Assembly: GCA_905221605.1 (NCBI GenBank)
Contig: CAJNDS010002275.1
Coordinates: 449,490 to 513,489, forward strand
DNA from: Symbiodinium natans
Taxonomy: Eukaryota; Sar; Dinophyceae; Suessiales; Symbiodiniaceae
DNA: 64,000 nucleotides
Direction of reading: 5' to 3'
Below the pieces are notes generated by a model, which did not search any database, was not told where the DNA came from, and saw only the letters and a list, made by a program, of their open reading frames with translations. The translations under genes were made by a program, and so were the position numbers. Shown in pieces: positions 1 to 9,224 of the stretch (position 1 is its first letter; each line of letters starts with the position of its first letter).

Positions 1-1
1 G

Positions 2-1324
2 ATACCGTCGGAAGTGCAGGCTTGTTTCGTGAAAGACAAGCCAATCCTGAACAAAGACTTGGCGAAAGGAGAGAGCATTAGGAGTACCAGAGTGTTCCTT
101 TACCTTCGGCAGTCCTTTGCGAACTTTTCCCGTGGGCTTGACATTTTGAAGCAAGTTGAGCGTGAACAGCTTGGTGTTCCGGCAGGCTATGAGGCGTTGA
201 GGCGCTTGCGTCAGGATCTGTCGGTTTGCTCGAGGATAGAAGCCTCGACCTTGCGAGAAGAGATGTTGAGATACCAACCCCCTGCCTCTACGAAGGATCG
301 TCCTTTGGAAGTGTTTCGCAGCGTGCAGGTTGAGCTTGCAAAGTATGGTCGACTTGTTGCTGCGTTCCCAGACCTTGCGTTGAGTGAAGCGGATCAGAGC
401 ATGATTGTGTTGAAAGGTCTTGATGCGGATGTGAAGAGGTACATCTTGTTGCATGCGAAGATTGACTCCATGAGTGAGCTTGAGACTGCGATCAAGTTCT
501 ATGACGCAAACATCAAGATCCTTACCTTCGCCGATTCCGGGCGAGGTCGAGACCGCAGGAACAACAACGACATAGCGAATCCGCTGAACTTCAAGGGCGA
601 TGGAAAGGGGAAGGACAAGGGGAAGGACAAGGGGAAAGATAAAGGAAAGGACAAAGGGAAGGACAAGGGAAAGGACAAAGGTCGCTCAGGAAAAGACAAG
701 CATGACAAGAAAGGAGAGAAAGGTGGAAAGGGAAACGCTACTCAAGACCCTGGAAAAGGGAGCGGTGGTAGCTCTGGTAGTGATCCAAAGCACGACAAGC
801 GTGCCAACGTGAAGTGCTACAACTGCAATGAATTGGGGCACTATTCAAACCGATGCCCTAAGAAAGCGGCCAAGGGTGTGGCGGCAGCAGCGACGCTTCT
901 AGAACCGCAGTTGGCGGCTTTGACGTCGGAGGGCCCGCGTGTGTTTGCAGCGGCAAGTGGTTGCGAGTTCTTTGATATCGCCCAGGGAGATTCCGACAAT
1001 GAGTCGAGCTTGAGCGATGATGACTGGGAAGCCTTTGGAAGGTCGTGGTTGTTGGAGAGTTCGGAGCCCCCAGTTGAGCTTGGAACCTCGCAGCTTGGAA
1101 GCCTAGAGACCCCCGTTGAGCTCGAGAAGGCCCCAGTTGAGCTTGGAACATCGCAGCTTGGAAGCCTAGAGACCCCCGTTGAGCTTGAGAAGGCCCCAGT
1201 TGAGCTTGGAACGTCGCAGCTTGGAAGCCTAGAGACCCCCGTTGAGCTTGAGAAGGCCCCAGTTGAGCTTGGAACGTCGCAGCTTGGAAGCCTAGAGACC
1301 CCCGTTGTGGTGAGCATGGATTGA
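2..1324 (+). CDS. gag: copia Gag-like polyprotein with CCHC zinc knuckle, 5' partial
   Basis: The open frame runs in from the window edge, so the true start is not visible. The N-terminal two thirds (about residues 1-190 of the visible part) is the helical Gag region. A lysine-rich run of GKDK units follows (nt 601-690), then the zinc knuckle CYNCNELGHYSNRC at about residues 268-281, which in this family binds the element RNA. The C-terminal 85 residues are an acidic four-fold repeat of 21 residues (PVELGTSQLG...). The stop at 1322-1324 overlaps the next frame by four nucleotides, with a -1 relation, which suggests either -1 frameshifting into pol or a mutation. Function follows from the family; the acidic tail is unusual. 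Confidence 0.8.
   Translation: MPSEVQACFVKDKPILNKDLAKGESIRSTRVFLYLRQSFANFSRGLDILKQVEREQLGVPAGYEALRRLRQDLSVCSRIEASTLREEMLRYQPPASTKDRPLEVFRSVQVELAKYGRLVAAFPDLALSEADQSMIVLKGLDADVKRYILLHAKIDSMSELETAIKFYDANIKILTFADSGRGRDRRNNNDIANPLNFKGDGKGKDKGKDKGKDKGKDKGKDKGKDKGRSGKDKHDKKGEKGGKGNATQDPGKGSGGSSGSDPKHDKRANVKCYNCNELGHYSNRCPKKAAKGVAAAATLLEPQLAALTSEGPRVFAAASGCEFFDIAQGDSDNESSLSDDDWEAFGRSWLLESSEPPVELGTSQLGSLETPVELEKAPVELGTSQLGSLETPVELEKAPVELGTSQLGSLETPVELEKAPVELGTSQLGSLETPVVVSMD
1070..1302 (+). repeat. 63-bp in-frame tandem repeat at the Gag C-terminus
   Basis: Three full copies and one partial copy of a 63-bp unit that starts with a PVELGTSQLG-coding segment. The unit is a multiple of three, so the Gag frame is kept. 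Copies differ at only a few positions, which points to recent expansion. Confidence 0.85.
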
Positions 1325-2700
1325 GTGAATTTTATTTTCATGACATGAGCATGGCAGCCCCGCATGTGACACATGGTAGCAGCTCTGAAGCCATGGACTG
1401 GTGGTTGCTGGACTCCGGAGCGTCGACGCACCTGATCAGCGAGGAGACACTGCAGCATGTGCAAGTGCTGAGCCTGAGTGAGCACGTTGGTAGAGACTGT
1501 GTGACCGCCACGGGTGCTTCCATAGGGGTTCAGAAGAGTGCTGTGGTTCGCGTTTGCTTTGCCGTTGAGAGATCCAGTCCTATCGTCGTTGAGTTTGAAG
1601 CCCTGGTTGCACCTGTGCGATTTAATCTCCTGAGCCTAGGACGACTCCTGAATAGGAATTGGACAGTTTCTTTTGCCCCCCATCTCCACGTGCAAGCTGG
1701 TGGTTTTAAATTTAAGGCTGTGTGGTCCAACAACTGTTGCTGGTTGCAGAGTCATGCGGTGGCACGGGCCTGTTTGGTGTCTCAAGAGCAGAGTGCAGCG
1801 CAGCAGATTGCAGACCCCTCGAGTGCGAGACCTTCCGCAGCCCGAGAAGATGGCCTCCTCCAGCGAGAGCGAAGTGGAATGGCGCATGGAAGGGAAAGAC
1901 AAAGGGAAGCTGGTCCGGAGAGTCGTTGCGACTCAAGCGGCCTCAATCTCGGTGGGAGAAGAGGACTTCGAGGAGAGCACCCGGTTGGCCACAGCTACGT
2001 CCACGGAGACAGAGGGCGCGATCCTCCTGGTGCCCGCGGAGACCGAGTCCCAGGTGGTGTTGAAGCCGGGCGAGATCGAGACCGCAGGACCCGCCAAGGT
2101 CCCCCTGCAGAAGCCCATGCCAAAGAAGCCCAAGGTGAAGAAGATGCCCCAGAAGCCCCTCGTGAAGAGAATGCCAAAGGCAGCGAGCTCTTCATCGACA
2201 AAGAGGACCCCCGTGAAGCTGGTGCCTCGTTCCGATCGCGAGCAGCCGTGGTTGACGTTGTGGAGTGCAAGTTCAAGAGCAGTGAAGAAGCAGAAGCTCA
2301 AGGAGAGCCGCATGACGTCAGCTGCAAAGTCCGATTTGAATCGCTTTCGCAAGGAGAAGAAGGGCCCAGAGAGACGGACGCTGGAGGAGCACCTCAAGGA
2401 GCATTTTTTGCAGTGCCTGGACCGCAAGGCCCCCTACACTGTGACGACCATCTCCGAGATCATCAAGGAGAAAGCAAGCCCCCGAGCCCACCGAGGAAGG
2501 AAGCCAACTCCCCGGGGTACCCGGAAAGGTTGCCTACCCCTCCGCGGGTTCTGCCTCCGAGGAATCCGACATCGCCAAGGGCCAGCGCATCACGGGCACC
2601 AGCTACGCCGCCAAAGACATCGCCATTGCCACCACCACCGACCAATCCCGGAACGCCTACTTCGAGTGGATGGAGTGTGGTGACGGACCGAAAGCGCTGA
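1321..2700 (+). CDS. pol: copia Pol N-terminal part: aspartic protease plus unassigned tail
   Basis: WWLLDSGASTHLI at residues 27-39 is the DSGA catalytic motif of a retroviral-type aspartic protease, and FNLLSLGRLL near residue 103 is the conserved C-terminal strand of copia proteases. The frame has no good ATG start and overlaps the Gag stop, so it is probably read by frameshift or as part of a polyprotein. After about nt 1790 the frame turns into low-complexity Arg/Gly then Pro-rich sequence without copia similarity, while a second frame becomes the better coding candidate there (see 1790-2700). Confidence 0.65.
   Translation: MSEFYFHDMSMAAPHVTHGSSSEAMDWWLLDSGASTHLISEETLQHVQVLSLSEHVGRDCVTATGASIGVQKSAVVRVCFAVERSSPIVVEFEALVAPVRFNLLSLGRLLNRNWTVSFAPHLHVQAGGFKFKAVWSNNCCWLQSHAVARACLVSQEQSAAQQIADPSSARPSAAREDGLLQRERSGMAHGRERQREAGPESRCDSSGLNLGGRRGLRGEHPVGHSYVHGDRGRDPPGARGDRVPGGVEAGRDRDRRTRQGPPAEAHAKEAQGEEDAPEAPREENAKGSELFIDKEDPREAGASFRSRAAVVDVVECKFKSSEEAEAQGEPHDVSCKVRFESLSQGEEGPRETDAGGAPQGAFFAVPGPQGPLHCDDHLRDHQGESKPPSPPRKEANSPGYPERLPTPPRVLPPRNPTSPRASASRAPATPPKTSPLPPPPTNPGTPTSSGWSVVTDRKR
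1790..2700 (+). other. GC-rich segment between protease and integrase, possible insertion
   Basis: Base composition and codon use change here. From an ATG at 1850 the +2 frame reads MASSSESEVEWRMEGKDKGK and continues as a Lys/Pro- and Glu-rich protein to about 2500. From about 2500 to 2700 the third frame looks coding instead (ITGTSYAAKDIAIATTTDQS). None of this resembles integrase. It may be an inserted host-derived segment or a linker damaged by frameshifts. Confidence 0.45.
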
Positions 2701-2814
2701 GTGCAGTCAGCCAGAAAGGATCTTCCCAGGCAATGGCGAGCAGCAAAAATCTTGATGTGCTTGATGGTTGTGCTTGCGCTTGTGATGTTGGCATGAGTGG
2801 CATGGTTGGCATGA

Positions 2815-5307
2815 GTGGCATGGTTGAGCATGTGTGTGTTGGTGAGCTTGATCAGGAGAAAGCACCGGCCCCAGACGGCGACCAGGCGTGGTTGCTACAT
2901 GCTACATGGTGATCAGGAGTTGCTTCACCAGGAGTTATGGGGAAAGGTTCACCGTGAGCATGTGTTGCGAAGTCATGTTCCTTTTAATTCCAGCTGTGAG
3001 CATTGCGTGCGTGGTAGAGGCCTTGAACCAGCTAGGAAAATCGAGAGGGATTCCGGAGAGGGAGCCCAAAAGGAGGTTCAGATCGACAAGTTCTTCTACA
3101 AGGGGATTTGGTTCCTGGTGTTGGTGCTTGTTGGTTGCTTTGCCATCGGAACAGTGATGTACCGTGAAGTTTCAGCAGCGCGTGAGGTGATGCTTGGAGA
3201 GATGTCGGCGTGGGGACGTAGTGTTGGCTTGGTTGGAGTTGAAGCGCGTGACTTGTCAGTTTGCGTGAAGTCGGATCTTGAGGGGGTGGTGAAGAACCTT
3301 GCTCAGGGTTTCGCTGATACCATGACCGTTGGTGCGGTTGAGGTGTCTGATGTTCCGGTTGGTCGGCACGCCCCGGTCGCAGAGAGGGCCATCCGAACAT
3401 TGAAGGAAAACGCGAACACGTTGTGCGCCGGATTGGAGCAAGTTGGCCTAGAGCCATGTGGCAGAGGAGTTAGCTTTCTTCTCTCTCACTGTGCTCAGGC
3501 ACACAACCGCTACCAAGTTCAGCCTGGATCGGCAATGACTCCTGAACAACGTAGTTTAAGAACTATGAGGCAGCCTCGGGCTATATACGTCTGGGGAGCG
3601 TCAATCTTAGCCACACCTCCGCCGAGTCTAAGACAGTCCATCGCGGGCAGATATGGACAGGCTGCGTACTTAGGCCCTGAAGTCGCGGGTGGCAGTCATC
3701 TGGTGCAGTTCCGACTGAAGGATGGTTCGTTGAAGATTGCTCGGTCAGCCCGAATCAGGATGTTGGTGCCCATGACCTTTGAGTTGTCAGCCTTGCGTGG
3801 TATTTGTCGTATGTTGCCCGAGCGTGCTGGTGACGTTGTGCGTGGCTTGCCAGGGGTTGACCAAGGGAACATGCGTGATCTTCCAATCCCAAACACCGAG
3901 ACTCGCGGACCACCAGCATCGTGGGTCGAGGAAAATGGCAGGACCCCGAGGTGTCGAGCGTGTCGATTGAGGGGTGTTCCGGCGGACAAGGCGTGGCACA
4001 CTCAGAAGTGTCGTGACAGATACGCTGCGTACGTGAAGAGCTCTTTTGATCCGAATCAGTTTGTGCTTGATGATGCTCAGCATGAGTTGGAGATCGAAGG
4101 AGTTGAGCTTGATCTTGGTTCGCGTGCTTTTGGTGAGCTTGATGTCGGGTTGGAGTTGCCTGATGATGTGCAGGATTATGAACCGACTGAAGATGAGGGA
4201 GAGCGAGGCCTCGGTGAGTCCTTCTTGCCTGAAGGGGTGCTTGAGGGTGAACTTCGTCCCGGAGACTCTGTTGGAGTTGAACCTGCAGCTTCAGAGGAGG
4301 CTGACTTCATGGAAGTTGAGCCAGAAAGCCTGGATCGGGTGCCAGAACCAGAGTCCGATGCCATGGTCAACAACGTCTTGTTCCGTGAGTCGTTGGGTTT
4401 CGCCGCCGTTGCAAATCCCAGTACCGGAGGGCAGACTGTGAAGCTTGGTGGTGAGACTCTTGTGGTTGAAATGCCCTCATCTTCCAAGGATGATGTCACC
4501 GGACATGCATTGGACCTTGGTCTAACATATGAAGGCATGTTGCGTGAGTTGAGTGCGCTTGAGTCCCTTGCAGTCGGTGATGTGATTTGGCATGTGGATC
4601 CGAAGCAGAAAGTGATATCAAGATGGGTGTCAAATGCGAAGCTGGAGCGGATTGACGGCAAAGAAAGGCCACTGGTTCGTTGTCGGGTTGTTGCGCGTGA
4701 TTTCGCCCAGGGAGCAACGGCTGCTCAGCTTGGCATTTCCGCGGCGACCAGCTCAGCCGAGGCATTGAGGACCTTCCTCTTTTATGCCGGGTCGAAGAGG
4801 CAGAACGTCGTAGGCCTCGACGTTAGTACGGCGTTCTTGTTCGCAGAGTTAGAAGAAGAAGACGGCACGGTAGTGGTGCGGCTCCCTGCTGGAGCTACCG
4901 GTCCCAATGGAAGGCCTGGGTTCATGCGACTTCGCAAGGCTCTTTATGGTTTGAGGGCCGCGGCCCAGACCTGGGCTCGTCATCTCGCAAAGCTCCTCAA
5001 GCGTCTCTGCGACCTCACTCCATGTGAAACGGAGCCATGCCTCTTCTCAGGTGTGGTTCTCGGTGGACAGAGGGTGGCAGTGTTGTGCTACGTAGACGAT
5101 CTCCTCATCAGCGGCGACAGCGACGAGGCCATATACTACGTGGTGGAGAAGCTTAAAAGCGCGGTGAAGATCAAGGTGACCGCTGATTTGGATCGTGATC
5201 AGCAAATCACGTTTCTTGGTCGTCAAATCACCAGGAAGAAGGGCGAGGACTCTTTGGTGATTGGCATGGCAGGCGAGTACTACCAGTTACTACCAGGAGA
5301 TCTATGA
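2815..5307 (+). CDS. pol: copia integrase and reverse transcriptase
   Basis: The integrase N-terminal zinc site is visible as HREHVLRSHVPFNSSCEHC near residues 45-63. Candidate DDE residues are in VQIDKFF, SDLEG and ERAIRTLKE. A linker rich in Asp/Glu covers residues 420-560. The RT follows from about residue 600: LDVSTAFLFAEL (motif A), ALYGLRAAAQTW and LCYVDDLLISG (catalytic YVDD). The protein ends abruptly at residue 830 inside the RT connection, and the rest continues in the next frame at 5265-5305, so a 1-nt frameshift splits pol. The first residues come from a non-ATG codon and may not be a real start. Confidence 0.8.
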   Translation: MAWLSMCVLVSLIRRKHRPQTATRRGCYMLHGDQELLHQELWGKVHREHVLRSHVPFNSSCEHCVRGRGLEPARKIERDSGEGAQKEVQIDKFFYKGIWFLVLVLVGCFAIGTVMYREVSAAREVMLGEMSAWGRSVGLVGVEARDLSVCVKSDLEGVVKNLAQGFADTMTVGAVEVSDVPVGRHAPVAERAIRTLKENANTLCAGLEQVGLEPCGRGVSFLLSHCAQAHNRYQVQPGSAMTPEQRSLRTMRQPRAIYVWGASILATPPPSLRQSIAGRYGQAAYLGPEVAGGSHLVQFRLKDGSLKIARSARIRMLVPMTFELSALRGICRMLPERAGDVVRGLPGVDQGNMRDLPIPNTETRGPPASWVEENGRTPRCRACRLRGVPADKAWHTQKCRDRYAAYVKSSFDPNQFVLDDAQHELEIEGVELDLGSRAFGELDVGLELPDDVQDYEPTEDEGERGLGESFLPEGVLEGELRPGDSVGVEPAASEEADFMEVEPESLDRVPEPESDAMVNNVLFRESLGFAAVANPSTGGQTVKLGGETLVVEMPSSSKDDVTGHALDLGLTYEGMLRELSALESLAVGDVIWHVDPKQKVISRWVSNAKLERIDGKERPLVRCRVVARDFAQGATAAQLGISAATSSAEALRTFLFYAGSKRQNVVGLDVSTAFLFAELEEEDGTVVVRLPAGATGPNGRPGFMRLRKALYGLRAAAQTWARHLAKLLKRLCDLTPCETEPCLFSGVVLGGQRVAVLCYVDDLLISGDSDEAIYYVVEKLKSAVKIKVTADLDRDQQITFLGRQITRKKGEDSLVIGMAGEYYQLLPGDL

Positions 5308-6850
5308 GGGTTTTGGACTTGGGAAGAGTCCGAAATCTTGCCCGACGCCGCCGAATCTTCGAGAACTTTACGACAGAGAAGAAGAAGTCTTGGAGCGGGA
5401 GTTGAGCTCGGAAGCTGCTGCTCGATATCGCTCTACGTTGGGACGCCTTTCATGGTTGGCCATGACGCGTGTGGATCTAGCATATTATGTTTCCATGCTA
5501 GCTCGAGGCCAGGCCAGTCCACGTGAGAAGCATGAACGTGCGATGCGGATGGTATTACGGTATCTCCGGCATGTTCAGGATTTCCGACAAGTCGTCCATC
5601 CAGTTGATGAACGGAGCCTTCGGTTGGATTGCTACGTGGATGCGTCATGGGGCAGTGAGAGGAGCGTTGATCGCAAGAGTGTGAGCGGTGGTTGCATCAT
5701 GCTTGGTGGTTTCTGCTTGAAAGCGTGGTCACGGCTTCAACAAGCTGTCGCTCTCAGCTCAGCAGAGTCGGAGTTGTACGGATTGGTTGAGGGAGCAAAG
5801 GAATCACTTTCAATCCGAAGAGCAATTTCCCACGTGTTTGGATGGGAGGAGTTGTGCGCACCGCACCTCTTTTGCGACTCCGAGGCCGCCATCGCCATCA
5901 GTCGGGCTGACGGCTTGAGGCGTGTCAGACATATAGATCTTAGAGCATGCTTTATACAAGATCAGCTCCGACAGCGACTTCTCTTCATCTTCGGAGTGCG
6001 AGGAGCCTCCAACGTCGCAGACCTCTTCACAAAATCGTTAGATGCCCGGACTACGTTGAAGCACATGTTGAGCCTTGGTTTGTCTGAAGTCACTGTTGCA
6101 GCTTGTGTTGGTGAGTTGGCGTGTTTCGTTGGCTTGCTTGGTGCTGCTGTGGCTGGCAAAGATCATGTATCTCTTGCAGATCGGTATCGTTTGATGGAGT
6201 TTGCCAAGTGGTTGGTGGTTGAGTTCTGTGCGCCTCCCATGTCGAGCATGTTGGCTGCGTCGCGAGCGTGCTCCTGGGTTGGTGTGTTGCCTGTCAGTGA
6301 GGCAGATGACGGCGGAGACCCGGCCACTACAGCGCAGCTTCAACAGATCTGCACTCTCCACATCCGCAGGGGGGGTTTCGTCTACTTGTGGGCTAGTACT
6401 CCGTGCACCGGTGGTTGTCTGTACCAGCATCTACATGCACGTGATCCAGCCTACAGACGCGGTCGCTTGGCACGGCACTGGTCGCTACACAGGAAGCTGT
6501 GGAAGGCTTTTATGTCGCTGTGTGACTACGTCCATGCTTGGTCGATCGAGTGGCCCCGCGCCTGTGCTTACTGGTCATGGAACCAGACTATCCGTTTTCT
6601 GCAGTCGCGACCTTACATGTTGCACGATGTGTTGGTTGACGGTTGCTCGTTTGGCATGCGTGGTCGAGATGGCGAGTTGATCTACAAACGTTGGCGTGTC
6701 ATCACGACGATGGAGTCGGTTGCTCGCAACTTGTCGGTCTTTCGATGTCCAGGTGATGGTCATCCACATTCCGCCAACTTCGATCTCAAGAATACCCAAC
6801 ACTACCCGGAGAAGTTGACGAACGCTTTCTTGCACGCGTTAAACGCATGA
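5261..6850 (+). CDS. pol: copia RNase H plus C-terminal methyltransferase-like domain
   Basis: Residues 12-270 complete RT and give the RNase H: YVDASWG (D127), ALSSAESELYG (E169), FCDSEAAIA (D206) and NVADLFTKSL (D254), the four acidic positions of Ty1/copia RNase H. A 270-residue extension follows. It holds LWASTPCTGGCLYQ (P381-C382), IEWPRACAYW (E430-P432), YKRWRV and a CPGDGHPH segment. PC and E-x-P spaced by about 50 residues is reminiscent of motifs IV and VI of C5 cytosine methyltransferases, but PCQ and ENV themselves are absent, so this is an inference. Copia pol normally ends just after RNase H, so the extension is extra. Confidence 0.75.
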   Translation: MAWQASTTSYYQEIYEGFGLGKSPKSCPTPPNLRELYDREEEVLERELSSEAAARYRSTLGRLSWLAMTRVDLAYYVSMLARGQASPREKHERAMRMVLRYLRHVQDFRQVVHPVDERSLRLDCYVDASWGSERSVDRKSVSGGCIMLGGFCLKAWSRLQQAVALSSAESELYGLVEGAKESLSIRRAISHVFGWEELCAPHLFCDSEAAIAISRADGLRRVRHIDLRACFIQDQLRQRLLFIFGVRGASNVADLFTKSLDARTTLKHMLSLGLSEVTVAACVGELACFVGLLGAAVAGKDHVSLADRYRLMEFAKWLVVEFCAPPMSSMLAASRACSWVGVLPVSEADDGGDPATTAQLQQICTLHIRRGGFVYLWASTPCTGGCLYQHLHARDPAYRRGRLARHWSLHRKLWKAFMSLCDYVHAWSIEWPRACAYWSWNQTIRFLQSRPYMLHDVLVDGCSFGMRGRDGELIYKRWRVITTMESVARNLSVFRCPGDGHPHSANFDLKNTQHYPEKLTNAFLHALNA

Positions 6851-6923
6851 CACCGCGAGATTTGCTCAAAGTTTTCCTCTTTTACTTTGCCTTCGGTACG
6901 GTGTATAGAGCATAGGACGTGCC

Positions 6924-7361
6924 ATGGCTGATATGGTTGAGGTTGAGAACGCTGTGAGGCGCACTTGGGTTCGAGAGCTCTGGATGCAATGGGTTCCTCA
7001 GCAGCAGGTGGAAGTCAGTTTGATCGCCTTCCTTGCGATGTTTTCCTTGGCGATGCTTGGCAGCTTCCTCGCTGGAATCTTTGTGCAGCAATACCGACAG
7101 CGTCACAGCCATATTCTATCTTTGAGTGAGCTTCTTACCTTTGTTCCGGTGGAACAAAGTCGGAGAGCAATTATCACTACGCGGCATGGATACGCCTTTC
7201 ATGTTCGCAGCGATTGCCCCGCCCTGCGCAATACCCACCCAGGCAATCTGCAGCGTCGAGTTGCTTGTGAGCTTTGTCTGCAATACTTGCGCGTGGACCA
7301 GCCGACACCCACCGTGTCGAGGGGGGGTGTAGAAGTTCGAGACCTGTGCGTCATCCTGTGA
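6924..7361 (+). CDS. small membrane protein with Cys motif, accessory ORF of the copia element
   Basis: It starts at an ATG in a good context (gccATGGct), 73 nt after the pol stop. Residues 32-55 (VSLIAFLAMFSLAMLGSFLAG...) form one clear membrane segment, and the basic YRQRHSH follows. The C-terminal half has HVRSDCPALRN and ACELCLQYL, two Cys-containing blocks that could hold a metal. An ORF here, between pol and the 3' LTR, sits where an env-like or accessory gene would be. No family recognised; no envelope hallmark seen. Confidence 0.5.
   Translation: MADMVEVENAVRRTWVRELWMQWVPQQQVEVSLIAFLAMFSLAMLGSFLAGIFVQQYRQRHSHILSLSELLTFVPVEQSRRAIITTRHGYAFHVRSDCPALRNTHPGNLQRRVACELCLQYLRVDQPTPTVSRGGVEVRDLCVIL
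7319..7327 (+). promoter_or_regulatory. polypurine tract of the copia element
   Basis: GAGGGGGGG directly followed by TG, the usual first two bases of an LTR. In copia elements such a tract primes plus-strand DNA synthesis. It lies inside the 3' end of the small membrane-protein ORF, whose last 11 codons would then be in the LTR. Confidence 0.55.
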
Positions 7362-7900
7362 GGGTGCGACACGGTGAGTTTTGCAGTTTGCAGTTTTGTG
7401 TGCATAGCTTGGAGTCTGCTCAGCTTTTGAAGTTTTCCCAGTAGCCTGAGTACGATTAGTGGTGCAGGAACGTTTTGCCTCATAGGGAACCACTCTCGTC
7501 GAGTTTCGTGACTTGAGGGTAGTTTTGGAGGTCTTTTAAGCCGAGCTGGCAAGTTGGAGAGCTGTGATACGTTTTCCACTTTGGCTCAAGTGACGAGCAC
7601 TGGTGTGAGTGCTGCAAGCCAAAACAGAAGTGTTGTCCGAGTGTCTGAGCTTGCTTGCTTGGTTTGGACTTGTGTGAGTTGGCTTGGTTGTATCCTTTGG
7701 TGCCTTGCTTGGCATCTTGGGTTTTTAACGAACTCGACCATCATTAACAGGGAACTGAAGTATGTAACCCATTTCCGCGAGGTACCCAAAATTGCAAGAA
7801 CGTCGGCCTTATTGATAGCATGCTCCAACAATAGAGCGACAGAACAGGCACCGACGTCGTCGGTGGTTCAAGTCGTAAGCGCTAGCATCTGCGCCGAGTG
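7328..7900 (+). repeat. candidate 3' LTR, right end not defined
   Basis: It starts with TGTAGAAG after the purine tract. The sequence to about 7.9 kb has no convincing gene. The end cannot be fixed without the 5' LTR or a target-site duplication, so 7900 is a working limit only. Confidence 0.35.
7580..7590 (+). other. possible spliced-leader relic
   Basis: TTTGGCTCAAG, preceded by CCAC, matches the 3' end of the dinoflagellate trans-spliced leader, which ends ...CCATTTTGGCTCAAG. Such relics mark sequences copied back from mature mRNA. Only 11 bases match exactly, and the position inside the presumed LTR needs explaining, so this is a weak call. Confidence 0.3.
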
Positions 7901-8689
7901 ACGTGACTTGGCAAATATGGTCGAGCTGTCATTCTTGAGCGATAGATGGCACCACACACTTGCTTGGCTGGAGAGTGCCACATAAGCCTTAAGCTTCACT
8001 AGTTTCACGTCCTTGATGCGCTTCAACAACGTTTTGTGCTTGTTTTTGAATGGATAACCTCATGCTGTGCCTGATGTGCTTCGTACCATCCTGCGCTCTC
8101 TGCACTGCCTGCCATCACGTCCACAAGGCGTCACAACGAAGTAGCCTGAGCACTGAAATGCTGAAAGTATGCTCGGCCTTCCAATGGACAGGATTTTCCG
8201 AAAGTCGAGGATTTCAAGCCAACCTTCGCGTCTCCAGACCCCCACCCATCCAATTTAGCGGAAGACAAAATGGTCCAGTACAGCTGTCGGCCACGTCAAA
8301 GAAAACACAGAATTACAAAATCTCGACGATCGTCACCCTGGGAATCGAACCACAAAGAGCATGAAGCTGCTCACATCGCCAAGGGGGGCTAGCAACAATG
8401 GGGTGTTTCTCGAGATGTCTGGTTGCGCGAGTGACCATCTTCTGCGTTATCCGATGGCACGATGTTGCTGAACCGCTTTTGCAGTTGCAAAATGTTGTGT
8501 ATGGTTGCGCGACTGTTGCGTTCTTCTTTCTTTTGCTCGTTCTCTGGTTGCATGAGTGCGTGTGAATGGGAGCATCGGTAGCATAAGTAAGTGCTTTTGT
8601 CAGCATGAGCAGACGATTTGTGGTTGAACTACCCCGCATTTTGGTAATAGGATCTGCAGCAATATACACGTAAAACAAGAATAACTTAC
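7901..8689. other. no gene recognised
   Basis: About 790 bp of mixed composition. The only motif of note is a tRNA T-arm-like GGTTCGATTCCC on the minus strand at 8339-8352, which lacks a pairing stem and is not called as a tRNA. Confidence 0.6.
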
Positions 8690-9175
8690 AACAGTTTTCA
8701 GTAATTGACAATAGTATTCAATAATCGACAACAATAGACAATAAGAGACAAACATATACAGTAATACACAACAAGAAAAGCAATACTTTTCGAACATATA
8801 CAAAAATATACAGTAATATAGAAAAACACAAAAACTCAATGACATACAATAATGTAACATAGTATACAATAATATACAATAATAGACAATAATATACAAT
8901 AACATACAACAATATACTATAATATAGAATAATCTGCAATAATGTACAGTAATCGACAAAAAAAGAGAATAATACACAATAATTTTGAAAATATACAAGA
9001 ACATTCAAAAATATGCAACAATATGAATATTATACAAAGATACAAGAAAATACACGACAAGACAATAATACTCAACAATATGTACAACCATATACAATAA
9101 TATGCAAGAATATGCAATGTCATACAATACTATACAAGAATATACAATTATATGCCATAATATACATGCTTCAGA
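8690..9175. repeat. AT-rich degenerate tandem array
   Basis: About 490 bp made of irregular repeats around ACAATAATATACA (period about 10), e.g. many ATACAATAATATACAA runs. The long Ile/Tyr/Leu/Cys-rich frames on the minus strand arise only from this repeat. Confidence 0.85.
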
Positions 9176-9224
9176 GTATACGCATTTTTGGGAAACTTCT
9201 AATGCCAAGATGCCAGCATTGATT

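Larger units (their letters stand above)
1..7900 (+). mobile_element. Ty1/copia LTR retrotransposon, 5' end outside the window
   Basis: The order Gag - protease - integrase - RT - RNase H is that of Ty1/copia (Pseudoviridae) elements. Seen directly: CCHC knuckle at about 814-855, DSGAS protease motif near 1408, HHCC-type integrase zinc site near 2950-3005, LCYVDDLLIS near 5087, and RNase H acidic residues in 5261-6050. A purine tract at 7319-7327 followed by TG fits the polypurine primer and the start of the 3' LTR. The pol region is broken into at least three frames (breaks near 1321, within 1790-2815 and at 5265-5305), so the copy is probably inactive unless programmed frameshifting is used. 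The right boundary is approximate because the 5' LTR, needed for comparison, is off the window. Confidence 0.85.

Noticed and set aside
8339-8410. tRNA gene or tRNA-derived SINE on the minus strand, suggested by GGTTCGATTCCC
   Set aside because: The T-stem does not pair (TGTGG against CCCAG), and no acceptor stem or anticodon arm could be drawn.
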